Below, piece by piece: positions 12,304 to 24,641 of a DNA stretch of 64,000 nt. Position numbers and translations under genes: made by a program. This DNA is from Alnus glutinosa (Eukaryota > Streptophyta > Magnoliopsida > Fagales > Betulaceae), in contig NC_084897.1 of assembly GCF_958979055.1 (NCBI RefSeq), positions 69,501 to 133,500 of the forward strand. Direction: 5' to 3'. The number at the start of each line of letters is the position of its first letter. Within the stretch, counting starts at the first letter, position 1. The notes under the pieces were generated by a model. The model ran no database searches. It was not told the DNA's origin and worked only from the letters and a program-made list of their open reading frames with translations.

Positions 12304-13287
12304 CACATACAAAGAACGAATGGTTATTGGTTACAGATAGAGAGAGAGAGAGAGACTCTGAAGTCTGATGTGATGCTCAAGCAGAGAAAAGGATTTCAAC
12401 TTAAATGACAAGCAATCCGAATGAATGAAGAGCCATATTAAAATTGTTATTTTTTTTTTATTATTATTTGTTTCATGGAGCAAAGAAATGATGATTGAAG
12501 AAGAAAGTTACGTACATCATAATGTTTCTGGTTTCTTTTGTTTGTTGTTGTTGGTGTTATTATGATAGACTGTTTGTGTTGGTTAAACTTCACAAATCGA
12601 AGCAATATAGGTGGGAAAAGCAAACTGCCAGCCTAGCCTTCCGGCTTTTAAAGAGTAAACTTGCTAATTAAGAGACAACTTGATCAATTAAACCAAACAC
12701 GTACAAGTGCAAATTCAACGAGGTCAGGTTGTTCGTTGTTGAGAGATGGTAACGTGATAACTTATAAAGGACATAAAGCAACTTTGCTCCGTACAGTCAA
12801 AAAGACGTCGCAAAAACATTTTGAACAATTTATCGATGAAATAGTAGGGAGGGGAACATTGCCATCACCCACCGACCAAACTTAATTCAAACAACTCGCC
12901 GCTGAGGTACACAGCACAACTACTGCTTTGTTTCGCCTTCACTTTCGTAGTACTAGCTGTGTATTTATTTCAAAGTTTCTCGAACAGAAGTTAACTTTGT
13001 GTATAATCAAAATAAACATAGTTTAGTCTTTGTCATGCGGAGATGTATACTAATTCTGAATACTAGCATTAATTAGATAAAGGACAAAAGAATAGAAATT
13101 TTCCTCTTGCCTTATCCAAATTAATGTGTTTTGGCATCTAAAGTAGCATAAATTACTCTCGCAATGACATTGTTGCACAATATTATTATTGGATAGAGAG
13201 CCCCCTTGGCCTATGATACGGATGGACTGTAAAACTTTTGCAACCTCCAATGAGATATTGACACATCATTTAAACACATAATAAACA
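12304..13287. other. germin-like upstream region
   Basis: This is the AT-rich upstream region of the germin-like gene, with a GA run near 12341. No gene is recognised. Confidence 0.4.
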
Positions 13288-14330
13288 TTAAACATGAAAA
13301 TACCGGATTTTATACCAAAAAAAACAAAACCAATGGACAAAAGAGTACTTTTTGAGTTTTCTTTTTTGCAAAGACTCCATTAGATCTTTAGTCGTCTCTG
13401 TCTCTGCGCCTTCTCCTTCTCTTAGCCAGTTATACGACTGAAACAAGGATTCAAACGCCTTCTCTTTTTTCGGCAAGTTTCCCTGTGCTTTCTCTTTCTC
13501 ATTCTCCATCCTTGTTGCAAGGAACCTCAAGAATCTGCCAAATCCCTAGCCACCGCCAGAATCTGCTGAATCTGTAGAAGACCACCACCCAAGACCATTG
13601 TATTCCGATGAAGTTTCTTGCCTCCCTCTCTCTCTCTCTCTCTGTGTTTCATTTGGGTTGTTTTTCATTTGCGGGGTGATGAAGGACTTCATCAAGCATA
13701 AATTATAGGTTTCACTACTACTCATTTCATATTCCAGAATTGCTTAGTAACTCCCTTCCAATGTCATCGTAATTGCTAGAGCTTTCAGTATCACCTTTGC
13801 TCAAATATATGGTTACAAGAGTATATTTCCTTCATGCCAACGGTTTTTAGTGTTCTTTAACTTATTTAAGTTGTACGTTGAGACTCTTATCATGGATTTT
13901 GTCATTAGCCATGACTTACAAGTTTCGGTTGATGTATAAGGCAACTGCCCATCCTCTTTGTTAATCTGTATTTATGCAGAAAGTTCATTTAGCAGAGAAG
14001 ACAGTATGAGCAAGACCTCCACGGCGAGTTTGAAGATCGGCAAGGTAAAAGTCTTGAAATGAAGGGTCTACTATCTAGAAATCGTCATTCTTTAATTTGT
14101 TTCAAAGGATTTGGTGTTTTCATGTCTATTGTATTTTTTTAATTTTGAATGACTTGTCCAATTATAATTGGTTGCTATAAAATGAGGAGTTCACAGCCCA
14201 TCCGAATAAAAGGTATTCCCTATTGGATAATGCAACAGCTAGAGAAATTGAAATTGAAGAGGCAATCCATTTGGTCTTGAGTGGATTCGGATCGACTGTA
14301 ATTCTTATGATATTTTATTCAACGCAATTT
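13288..14330. other. gene-like but unresolved region
   Basis: Several features hint at a transcribed locus that I could not resolve. A minus-strand open frame starting near 13503 encodes a charged peptide (MENEKEKAQGNLPKKEKAFE). A plus-strand CT-rich leader lies near 13629. A short plus-strand frame from 14007 (MSKTSTASLKIGK) is followed by a GTAAAAG donor-like site. Near 14206 there is a coding-looking stretch (KRYSLLDNATAREIEIEEA). None matches a family I know, and no complete exon chain can be built. It may be a decayed gene fragment or a non-coding transcript. Confidence 0.25.
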
Positions 14331-14716
14331 TTTAAAATCTTGACTCTTTTTTCGTAGTGAAAAGCCAAGATTTTGTTACACTATCAATCTACTAAAAACC
14401 CTGAAACAATGTTTAAAAGCATTAAAAAACAAAAAGATGAGTAACATGGTTAGATCATCCTGCCCTCTATTACCAATCTTAAACATAAAGGAGGAAGAAA
14501 TAAATAAAAGGAAAACTTCTATTTCAAAAAATGTCCAGACACTGATTCTGATTTCTGAAATGCATAAATGATTTACTCCTTGCCTGAAAATTGTGACATT
14601 GTTGATGCAATGTGCCAATGTGAAATAACCTAGCAGAGAGAGAGAGAGAGAGAGAGAGGAACCAAAAAAGACAAAAAATAAATAAAAGAAAGAAAGAAAA
14701 GAATAGATGTAAACAA

Positions 14717-17700
14717 TTATCCAGATGATCTCCAGATCCTTCCCTCCAGTGAAACAACCATAACAGAAACATCATCATGATATTTGCGTCGATCCCCATG
14801 AGGAATATCCAGCAGTTCATGAAAATCCATTCCTGCAAACAATCATCAAGAAGCACTCATAAGAATGAGAAAGAGAAGAGCAGACATCAGTTACTACCAT
14901 TTTCCATTAAAATTTTCTTTCATAGCATTTTTCCCCTATCGGTTCTTAATTTGGGAAACAAAAGCTCAAGCAAGAGAAGTCCACAAGTGCCTCAATTTGA
15001 GGAGGGTCCTTTTTTTTGTAAATTTTTAACGTACAAAGTTGTCCGGGGTCAATTCTCTCTCTGTACACCAAGAGCGTAGCATCTCTAGCTTTCAAATAAT
15101 GAAGCAACATAGCATACACAACGATATCAACTCTCCCTGTACTGACTTAGAAAAGTCTAACAAATTATACTATGGTGACAGAAATTTGAGCAAAGAAATG
15201 TGCTTAACGAACATACAAAAGGAAGGTGTGCTACCTTGCAATCCATGCATATCAAACTGAAAAAGACTACATTCTACTAACTGTCATCCCACAGAAGATT
15301 TTTCTTTTTCTTTTGCTTAATTAAGTATTATCCAATCAAAACTTACATAAAGTGCTAACAAAATGAAAAAGACTAGTACATCAATCAACTGACCATTCTT
15401 TTTGGCAGCACGGAAGAGAAGCTCTGCGATTAGGTACTGAGCAGGATCCCCTTCAGGAACATTTTCCATGAACCAAGTGACATGAGCAACTACCTCTTCG
15501 TTGCTGAAGTACTGGTAAAGTCCATCAGAGGAGAGTACCAGGAATCGATCACTCGAGGAAAGTCGGTGGTGAATAAGGGAAGGAATGCAGCTGACATAAG
15601 GAACAGTTCCCAGATAATCAATCCGAAACATCTCCAGTAGAGCCTCGTTACAAGTTGGCTGCACCCAACAAGTGAAACCATAAAATTGTTCAATCAATTC
15701 TACATAAATGCAATGACACAAACCTAAATAAAAGAGATGGGTTGTAAATGTATGATCTGCAAAGGTAGACATCAATGACACTCCTTTCAAGGAAATGAAG
15801 GATGCACAGTAGTCTTAGTTCAACACTTCATATGATCTCAACTTTATTAGAGTCCCATATTATGCCTGAAGATGCATTATAAGCCAAGTAACTCTTGGAG
15901 AAAAACATAACCAGATGGAAGCAAACAAGAATAAACTGTCTAACATGGAGCTTAAATTCAGACAATTCAAATAAATGAGTATCATTTAGAAGATCCTCGC
16001 CTTAAAGTCACACCATTTATAGTTATCTGCACTGTGAAAGATAGCCTACAGTGGACCATGATTACACGGTATAAAGCTGTCATGATCAACTTCTGTTCAG
16101 AAAAGGTCCCGACGCTTTAACCACCCAACTTTGGGCCTAGTTAAACAACTGCACAATTCATATATTCCACAGCAAAATATTATGAGATATTGTTTAGATA
16201 TGCCACCATCTGTTGAACTGCTTTTGCACAAACATCCCACAGAATGTCACCCAACAATGGGCACACAGTTTCAGAGACTGACGGCTGAAAGAGAAATTGT
16301 GTGACCGTTATTGTATGTTTGGATAGTGTCAGCAAGAGTTTGACGCAGCACAAAGACTTGGAAATAACGGTTTCACTATGATAAGTTCCACAGCAAAAGC
16401 ATATTTGATAACTCAGTCAGAATTCTACATTTATTACCACACTTGCATTTAAGAGGCACTCTTTCTGATATTACAATGTTCTTCTGCTTTCCATGAGGCA
16501 TACTAATAACTAAAAGCATTTATGTTATTGATCCTTAGGAGACATTATATGCATGTAAAATCTTGTAGAGTTGTCCAAGATGGATTACAGCAAATAGACG
16601 GGCTTTTTTCCCCTTCCTGAAAAGTGGATATAAATCAAAATGTAAAAGCATACGCTAGCAGATTCGTTATATACAGGACCATAGTGACACAATTAAGGCA
16701 TGAGATTGCCCAAATCAAGTTCAACTTGATTCAGCACACACCACTGGTAAGACTACAAAATCATGATCTATGGTTTGACCACTGTTTCAACCAGGTAACT
16801 CCAACATCAAGGAAGAAAGACAAAAACAAGAGAAGTGTACATATCAAAATTTATCAGTGAATATATAAGATTTGTTCCAAACTGTCATTTTATTTATCGC
16901 TTTTGTCTTTTGCTATCATTTTTATAGGTAGATTATAGTTGTTTTTTGTATTAGTAAATAACTCCCTCACAGGATTTGTACCTGTCCACTCAGCCACCAT
17001 CTATTCTTATGGAAGAATTATAGCATCATCCGGCCAAAAGGCCACAGGAACTATTAGTCTATTATTGGTTAGCATGTGTGAAAATTAGATAATACTGATG
17101 TGAGAGAAAAACAAAAGATAAAAAGGATATTGAGACATGAGTTTAAATGAGATTGAGAATTCTTTTGGGTTTTGGGTATTGTGGGTGCTTTCTAGCAGGG
17201 AGGATTTGACAAGTCGTTTTGCTGTTTTTGGGTTCTAGGTTTGTAAGAGTTCTATTTTATATTGCATGTGTATGTAGGGGCGCCTTACGCTTTTTTAATA
17301 AAGTTGCATTATTACTTATCAAAAAAAAGATTGAGAATTCTTTGACTATGAGAAAAATGTTCAACTAATAAGACAAAATTTGGAAGAGGTAGTTTGATTG
17401 GGAAAAAAAAATGCCTCTTTCTGAATAATATAATGTATGCATCATTTTTCGTGGTTGCATTTCATCCTCCATTCTCCAGAATCTAAGCAACCTTGCGAGT
17501 TATGCCAAGCATATGTACAAAGGCACATATGGACATGGATAATATTTGCATACTATAACTGCAATTGTGCTGAAGCATTCAAAGAAATAAAAGTTCCTAA
17601 GATTGTTGTGTGGCCAAGAAAGAACTTTTCAGATAGGTTAAATTTACAAGAGCAACTGACCCTCTTCAGGAACCCAGCACCAAATGCTCTGGTAACTTTC

Positions 17701-20700
17701 AATTGCCCCTTCACTCGATCATTAAATACAGCCTGGTTGTCATCCGGATGTTCAGCCCTAATTCTAAAAACTTCCTGCAAGACAATAGAAAAGATCTCAA
17801 TTTGTTGGTACATAAAAACTTCCTGCAGCACAAATTTCTCTTCCTTGATCCATTAACTAAAATTTAATTTGATTGTGTCATAAATCATAAATGAAAGTAG
17901 ATTATTTGAGTCTATCGTAATTGATGAAGAAAACTCCACAAAACTAATCGGTTGAACCACTAGTAGTAGGGTCATTAAACGAACAGAGCCGCTTGCGAAC
18001 AGGCTTGGGCTCAACTTAGATAAACTCGACTCGGTCTCGGTTCGTTTAATAAATGAGTCAATTGTGAACACAAAAATATACTCGATTATTAAACGAGACA
18101 CACTCATATAAGCTCAACCCATTAGCTCGTTCGTGTATATATATATAAGATTGTTATACCTAGTAATATCCTATATATATAATTATATACTTCTAGACTT
18201 ATACACTTAAGTATAATAATATACTTAGTTATTTATGCTTATATATTAACTGTAGTCTATAATTCTATGATATAATTACTAGTGCTTACATATTAACTAG
18301 TTAGTAGCTACATGTTATACTATAGTAACTATTGTATAATAGGTATACTAATTAGTACTTAGTAGTTACATATACTAGTAAGTAGTAACATGTATAATAT
18401 GTTAATATATATATACTATTGTATAATGTGTATGCTATATTACCATGTATAGTATAATATCCTAATACTAGTAAGTAGTTAGTAACCATATGTAATATGT
18501 TATAACTTATACCCTAGTTACCCTATATAAGTATTAAAGTATATAACATATGGTTAACTATAGTTACATACTATAGTATATAATATGCTTACATATTATT
18601 TACTTATACTATAATTATATATAATATACTAACATATTCGCTAGTTAGTTATCCTAGTTACCCTATATAAGTATTAAAGCATATCTTACGTACTATATAT
18701 TTATACTATAGTTTTTTTTTAATAAGTAAAAGGAATTCATTCAAACCCAACAAGCGCATCCAAGTACACAAGTATACAATAGAAGCACCTAAAAAAAAAA
18801 AAAGAGAGAGTCATGAAAACTAGAAATGTGAAAACAATCATAAGCAGCTATCCACTAAAACAGGGTATGGAAAAATAAGGCATTTAGATCCGCCACCGTC
18901 CTCTCAATGTCTTCAAAACTCCAGTCATTTCTTTCTGTCCAAATGCACCACATCAAATAGAGCGGGATCATCTTCCACAAAGCTTCACTTCGAGAATTAT
19001 CAATCTTTCTTCAAAACAAGCAAGTAGACCTCTCACCCGACAAAGTACGACCTACACTAAGCCGCATAAACTGAAGATAAAGTAAGGCACTAGCTATCTT
19101 GCAATTGAGTAAAAGGTGATCAATGGTTTCCCTACACTTCTTACATATGCATCACCAATCTACTACAACGATTCTCCACTTTTTTAAATTATCCACTATA
19201 AGGATCTTACCTAAAGCGGCAGGCCAAACGAAGAAAGCCACTCTCAAAGGGCCTTGCTCTACAAAATACACCTTCAAGGGAAGAAAGAATTGCACCTTTG
19301 GGGAGGAGACCTTGGCTATTAGGGATGCCATGGTAGAAGATTTGATGCGAGACAAGATGATAGTGCGCCAGAAGTCCAAAGGCAAGAGGAAGCTCCTGAA
19401 TTTACAAAGCTCCATCAATTATAGCGACGTTGAAGACTCCTCTAGGCGTAGGAAATGCAAGGTTCACATGATGTAGGGTAGTGAGCCTTTGTGGGTTTTG
19501 TGGGTTGTCTTGCAAGTCCTTGGTTTTTTCCTTGCGTTTTTGTTTGAGTTCCTGTGCGGGTTGTTTTTGGGTGCTCTTTATCAGGTTCTAGGGTTTAGGT
19601 TGTGGGTTTTGTTGGGTTGTTGTGGGTTACCTTTGGTTGTTCCTGTGTATACTTCATTTGTATTTAAGGGCGTCTTACGCTTTTTTTCCTTAATAAAATT
19701 TTTGCTTACTTATCAAAAAAGAATTGCTACCATGGGGAATTAAGACATTATAGAACGATTTCACATTAAACAACACTTTCTTGGAGAGTTTCCAATAAAG
19801 CTTGTCAACACCATCTTGTTCCAACTTAATGGAATATAGCTGATCGAAAAATGAGTAGAAGAATTCCAACTCCCAATCATGCGCCGCTCTATCAAAAATA
19901 ACGCTCCACTAAAGGGAGCCATTAGAGGACTAAAGATGAACTGCAACAGAAGCATCCCTAAGGCAACCAATGCTATACAACTCCAGAAACACTGCCTTAA
20001 GGGACTGTTCCCCCACCACATGCTGTGCCAAAAACTAATCTTGGAGCCATCACCCACCTTGAATCTAGAAAATCTAGAGAACTCCCATCATTTCCTAATG
20101 AACTTCCAGAAACCCACCCCATAAGACCCAGGGACTTCATTAGAGTACCACTCACCCTACTGAATGCCATATTTAACAACCACTACCCTTCTCCAAAGAG
20201 CCTCTCTCTCATAGGCGTAACGCCATAACCACTTCCCTAGAAAGGCTCCGTCGAACATGTGCAAATTTCAAACCCTCAAACCCCCATCAATGATCGGAGA
20301 ACATACCTTAGGCCATCTCACTAGGTGGAATTTGACCTCTTCACCCATACCTCCCCACAAGAAATTCTACTACAACTTCTCAATTCGATTGGCGATGCTA
20401 GTCGGGAGGGGAACAACGACAAGCAGGTAGGCAAATTATATAAAGTTCTCTGATTAAGGTAATCCTACCATTTTTATGTTAAATCACCATTTATCCTAAA
20501 AACTTAAGCTGGTAGGAAGAGATGAATTTAATCATTTAAGTTATATTTTAACACTCCCCCTTACATGTGGGCCCTCCTAATATGTGAGACCCAACACATA
20601 GAATATTTAATTGAAATGAAAAGCAAATGACAAAGATAAGGTCGAACTCAGGACCTTTGACTTTGATACCATGTTAAATTACCACTTATCCCAAAATCTT

Positions 20701-23258
20701 AAACTAATAGGAAAAGATGAATTTAATCATTTAATTTATATTCTAACACTTTAGACAATTACAACCGCTTCCAACCAGCCAAACAACGGTTCACCTTCTC
20801 AATAATGCCATTCAAAATAGGTTTGGCTTTAAAAGAAGCACCCAATGGAAGACCAAGGTACTTCATAGGCAAAAATGAAACCCTGCAACCCAATTGCCAA
20901 ACCTTCTATGTTATTGATCAAACGTGCATGAACCAATTCTAACTTTGCCAAATTGATCTTCAAGGTTGAGCCAACTTCAAAACATAAGAACAAGCATCAC
21001 AAATGACAGAGGTGATCTAGGTTTGCCCCACAAAAATTAACATGTCACTAGCAAACAGAATATGAGAGATATCAAACCCACCAACATTCCCAGTCCCCAC
21101 AGAGAAGTCAAACAACAAACCCCCACTCACTGCAGCATAAATCAACCTACCCAAAGCCTCCATCACAATGACAAACATTAGTGGAGACTGAGGACTCCCC
21201 TCTCTCAAGCCACGGGAACTACTAAAAAAACCTAGTGAAAGTGTCATTCACCAACACAAATAAAAAATAAATAAATAAATAAAAGAACCAACGAGATACA
21301 ATGGGCTATCCTTGTGATCTAACATTCTTGCCAATAAATTATCCTCATTTTGTTATGGATTGTAATCTCTAATAAAAAAATATAGCTCAATGAGCAAAAG
21401 CTCCTGGCCCCAGAATTCTTCAGAATAAGAGCGATGAATGTAGCGTTTAGGCTTCTTTCAAAATTCCCTCTAGCATGGAAGTCACGAAAGGCCTTCATAA
21501 CGTCTTCTTTTAAAACATCCCAACAAGCTTGGAAGAACGTCATAGAGTAACCGTCAGGGCTCGACACCTTGTCACCATTCATATCTTTCACTACCTCCAA
21601 AACCTCCCCTTCATCAAAATCTCTCTCCAGCCAATTAGCCTCAACCACCAATAAAGTCAAAAGAAAGGTCGTCCAACATAGGCCACAACTGAATTGCTCT
21701 GTATACAAATTTTTGTAAAACTAGACAATGTGCTCACTAATTTCCACCAGTCGTTAAAAATTGTACCATTAGTTAACAAAGAATCAATGGAGTTCTTTCT
21801 TCTATTAGATTTGGTCATTATATGGAGAAAAAAAAAAAAAAAACCTTTGTGCACCTCACCCTTCCTTAGCCCTAAATTTTTGCTTCCAACTCACCTCCTC
21901 CATGACAGTGGAGCTCTCTATCTCACTTAACGCCTTTGCCTTTTTCAATCTCTCCTTGTCACCTAATGCCCTCTCTTCTTCAAAGATTGCAAGAACTCGT
22001 AACTCTTCCAAATGGATCTTTTTCTTACTCCCTACATTGCCAAACACCTCTTCATCCCATCTTCTTATATCAACTTTCAAAGCCTTAAGCTTGCGGGCCA
22101 AAATGAAGCTCAACAAGCCTTGGAAGTGATAAGAGTCCCACCACTGTCTCACCCTATCCACAAAACCCTTAGACTTTAGCCACATATTTTCAAATTTGAA
22201 ATATCTACTACCCCCTTGAGAGTCACTACAATCAAGAAGGATCGGAAAGTGGTCCGAGCCCAATCTAGGAAGCCTCCTCTGGGACAGACTATGAAACTGG
22301 GCTTCCCAAACTGGACAAACAAGAAATCTATCAATCCTTGACCAAGAGGGCGTCTCCGGATTATTCAACCAAGTAAACGTTCTACCAACAAGAGGGAGGT
22401 CCATCAAGTCGTGATAAAAAAATGAAATTAGAGAACTCAACTATAGCTGAGCAAAAACAGGCTTCTCCCGATCTCTCATTAGGGAAACAGGTCACGTTAA
22501 ACATTCCCCCCCATCCCTCCCACCCAATGCACCAAGGCAGGTTCCACTAACTGAGCAAACCAGCCAATTCATCCCAAAGAAACCTTTTATCACTGTAAGA
22601 ATTAGGACCACAAACACCCGCAAAAGTACAAGAGAAGTGATCCTCAACGTTCCTAAATGAAACAACTAGAGTGAATTCCCCACACACTTGTCAATGTTTT
22701 CTACCATCGTCCTATCCCACATAATCAAAATGCCCTTTTTGAGGCCAAACAACACCAATCTACATAATGGCAACCCCACAAACTACGCACTACACTATGA
22801 GACATGACCTCTAGCTTAGTTTCTCGAAAATAGACAATATCAACTTTCCACTCTCTAAGTAAGTTCCTCACCCTCAGGCATTTATCCCCCTCATTCAATC
22901 CTCTCGCATTCCAAGATAATATTTTAGGCTTCATTAAAAATTGAGAAAGTTAACCTAGTTACCCTATATAAGTATTAAAGTATATCTTACATCTTATATA
23001 TTTAGACTATAGTTATATATAATATATTAGCTACTCACATATGCTATAGTTTGTAGTTATAACTTATGGTTACCTATTGAGTTATAGCTATATACCATAT
23101 TATATAAGATGTTTACATTAACATATTATATAATTAAACTATAGTTATATATAATAACATTTTTTTTGTTTTGATAAGCAAGAGAAATTTTATAAAAGAT
23201 GAAAGCGCCTATGAAGATACAGGGAGTATACAAAAGGACGCAAAAACAGAGAAATAAG

Positions 23259-23299
<41 letters not shown>

Positions 23300-24548
23300 A
23301 CAAAGACCCAACCACAACAAAAAAACCCAAACACCCAAACACCCTCTATAACATTACATCATAGCAACCATCTTGCTTTTGCTCCGAGTAGAACCAAGAC
23401 TCCTAGCATCATAATTGAAATCGCACTCAAGGTTTTGAAGTTCTCTATTCACTATGTAACAATATTTTTTATGTAGTTACTATTACACTAAACTGTTTGC
23501 ATTTAAATATAATAAATTTGTATACATATATGATAATTAGCTATATATATTCATATTAAACCAATTTATTAAATTTTTCATTAAAATATCATATATGTTA
23601 TATTTATAAATATATAATAGTATATAGTATATGAGTATAATATGTGGCCCAGAAACTTGCACGTACTCATCAAAAATAAAAGGCACTTGAGCATAATTGA
23701 GATGATGATGTTTGCTTAGCCGTGAGACATCAAGTTATATTCTTATGTACCATATTGTTCATCCTTCCAAAAATTTACCCAGTTAAATATCTGAATGGCA
23801 TCATCTTCTACCAAACTATTATCAGCTGAACATCTAGTCCATTGAACAGTTCTGCACTCTTTCGGATCGAAACCACACAACCATAAACAATATTCCCTAA
23901 ATTGAAAGTTGAATAGACTTATAGGAAGCCCCAAACGGAAGGCCTAGATACTTCACCTGCAAGGTGGCAACCCCACACCCTAAGATTTCGGCTAAACTTC
24001 CCACTTGATCTATAGTCCCACAAGATTAAATCTGACTTGGCCAAATTAACCTTCAAACCCAAAGCAGCTTCAAACAGAAGGAAAAGACTCCGCAAATAAC
24101 TCAACTAAGAAGGACAAGCACTGCAAAAAATCAAAGTATCATTGGCAAACAGAAGATGAGAGAAAGTAGCATTGCCAACTTTGAAGCCTTCTAGCAGACC
24201 CCCACTGACCATAACAAAAATCATTCGACTCAAAACCTCCATCACAAAAACAAACAACACGAGTAAAAAGGGATCCCCTTGTCTCAATCCGTGGGAGCTA
24301 CTAAAAAAACCATTAGGAAAGGCATTGATGAACACCGAGAACCGTACAGAGGAAATACAATGAACTATTCAAAAGCACCAAAAAAAAAAAAATAAGGGGC
24401 ACCTTACGCTTTTAATAAGACTGATTATTACTTATCAAAAAAAAATCCCTCAATTGAAAGTGAATTATACAACAACTAAAGAAGAAGATAAACTGCAAAT
24501 TAAAGCAAAGCAAAAGGTTCATTCTTTTCCATTCATCTAAACTATATA

Positions 24549-24641
<93 letters not shown>

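Larger units (their letters stand above)
18713..22950 (-). mobile_element. LINE (L1-type) copy A, 5'-truncated
   Basis: This non-LTR retrotransposon lies in the same direction as the PP2C gene. On the minus strand in order are the start of the endonuclease ([16 protein letters not shown], 22934-22725), more endonuclease ([12 protein letters not shown], 22440-21856), reverse transcriptase ([15 protein letters not shown], 21708-21319, and the HILFASDML box in 21247-21017), then the C-terminal zinc-ribbon region ([14 protein letters not shown] near 20050, and [18 protein letters not shown] near 19250). The A-rich tail reads as T-runs at 18713. ORF1 is absent. Frameshifts and stops separate the pieces, so it is inactive. 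It contains a TRIM (20477-20748) and a plus-strand LINE tail (about 19300-19727). Confidence 0.8.
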
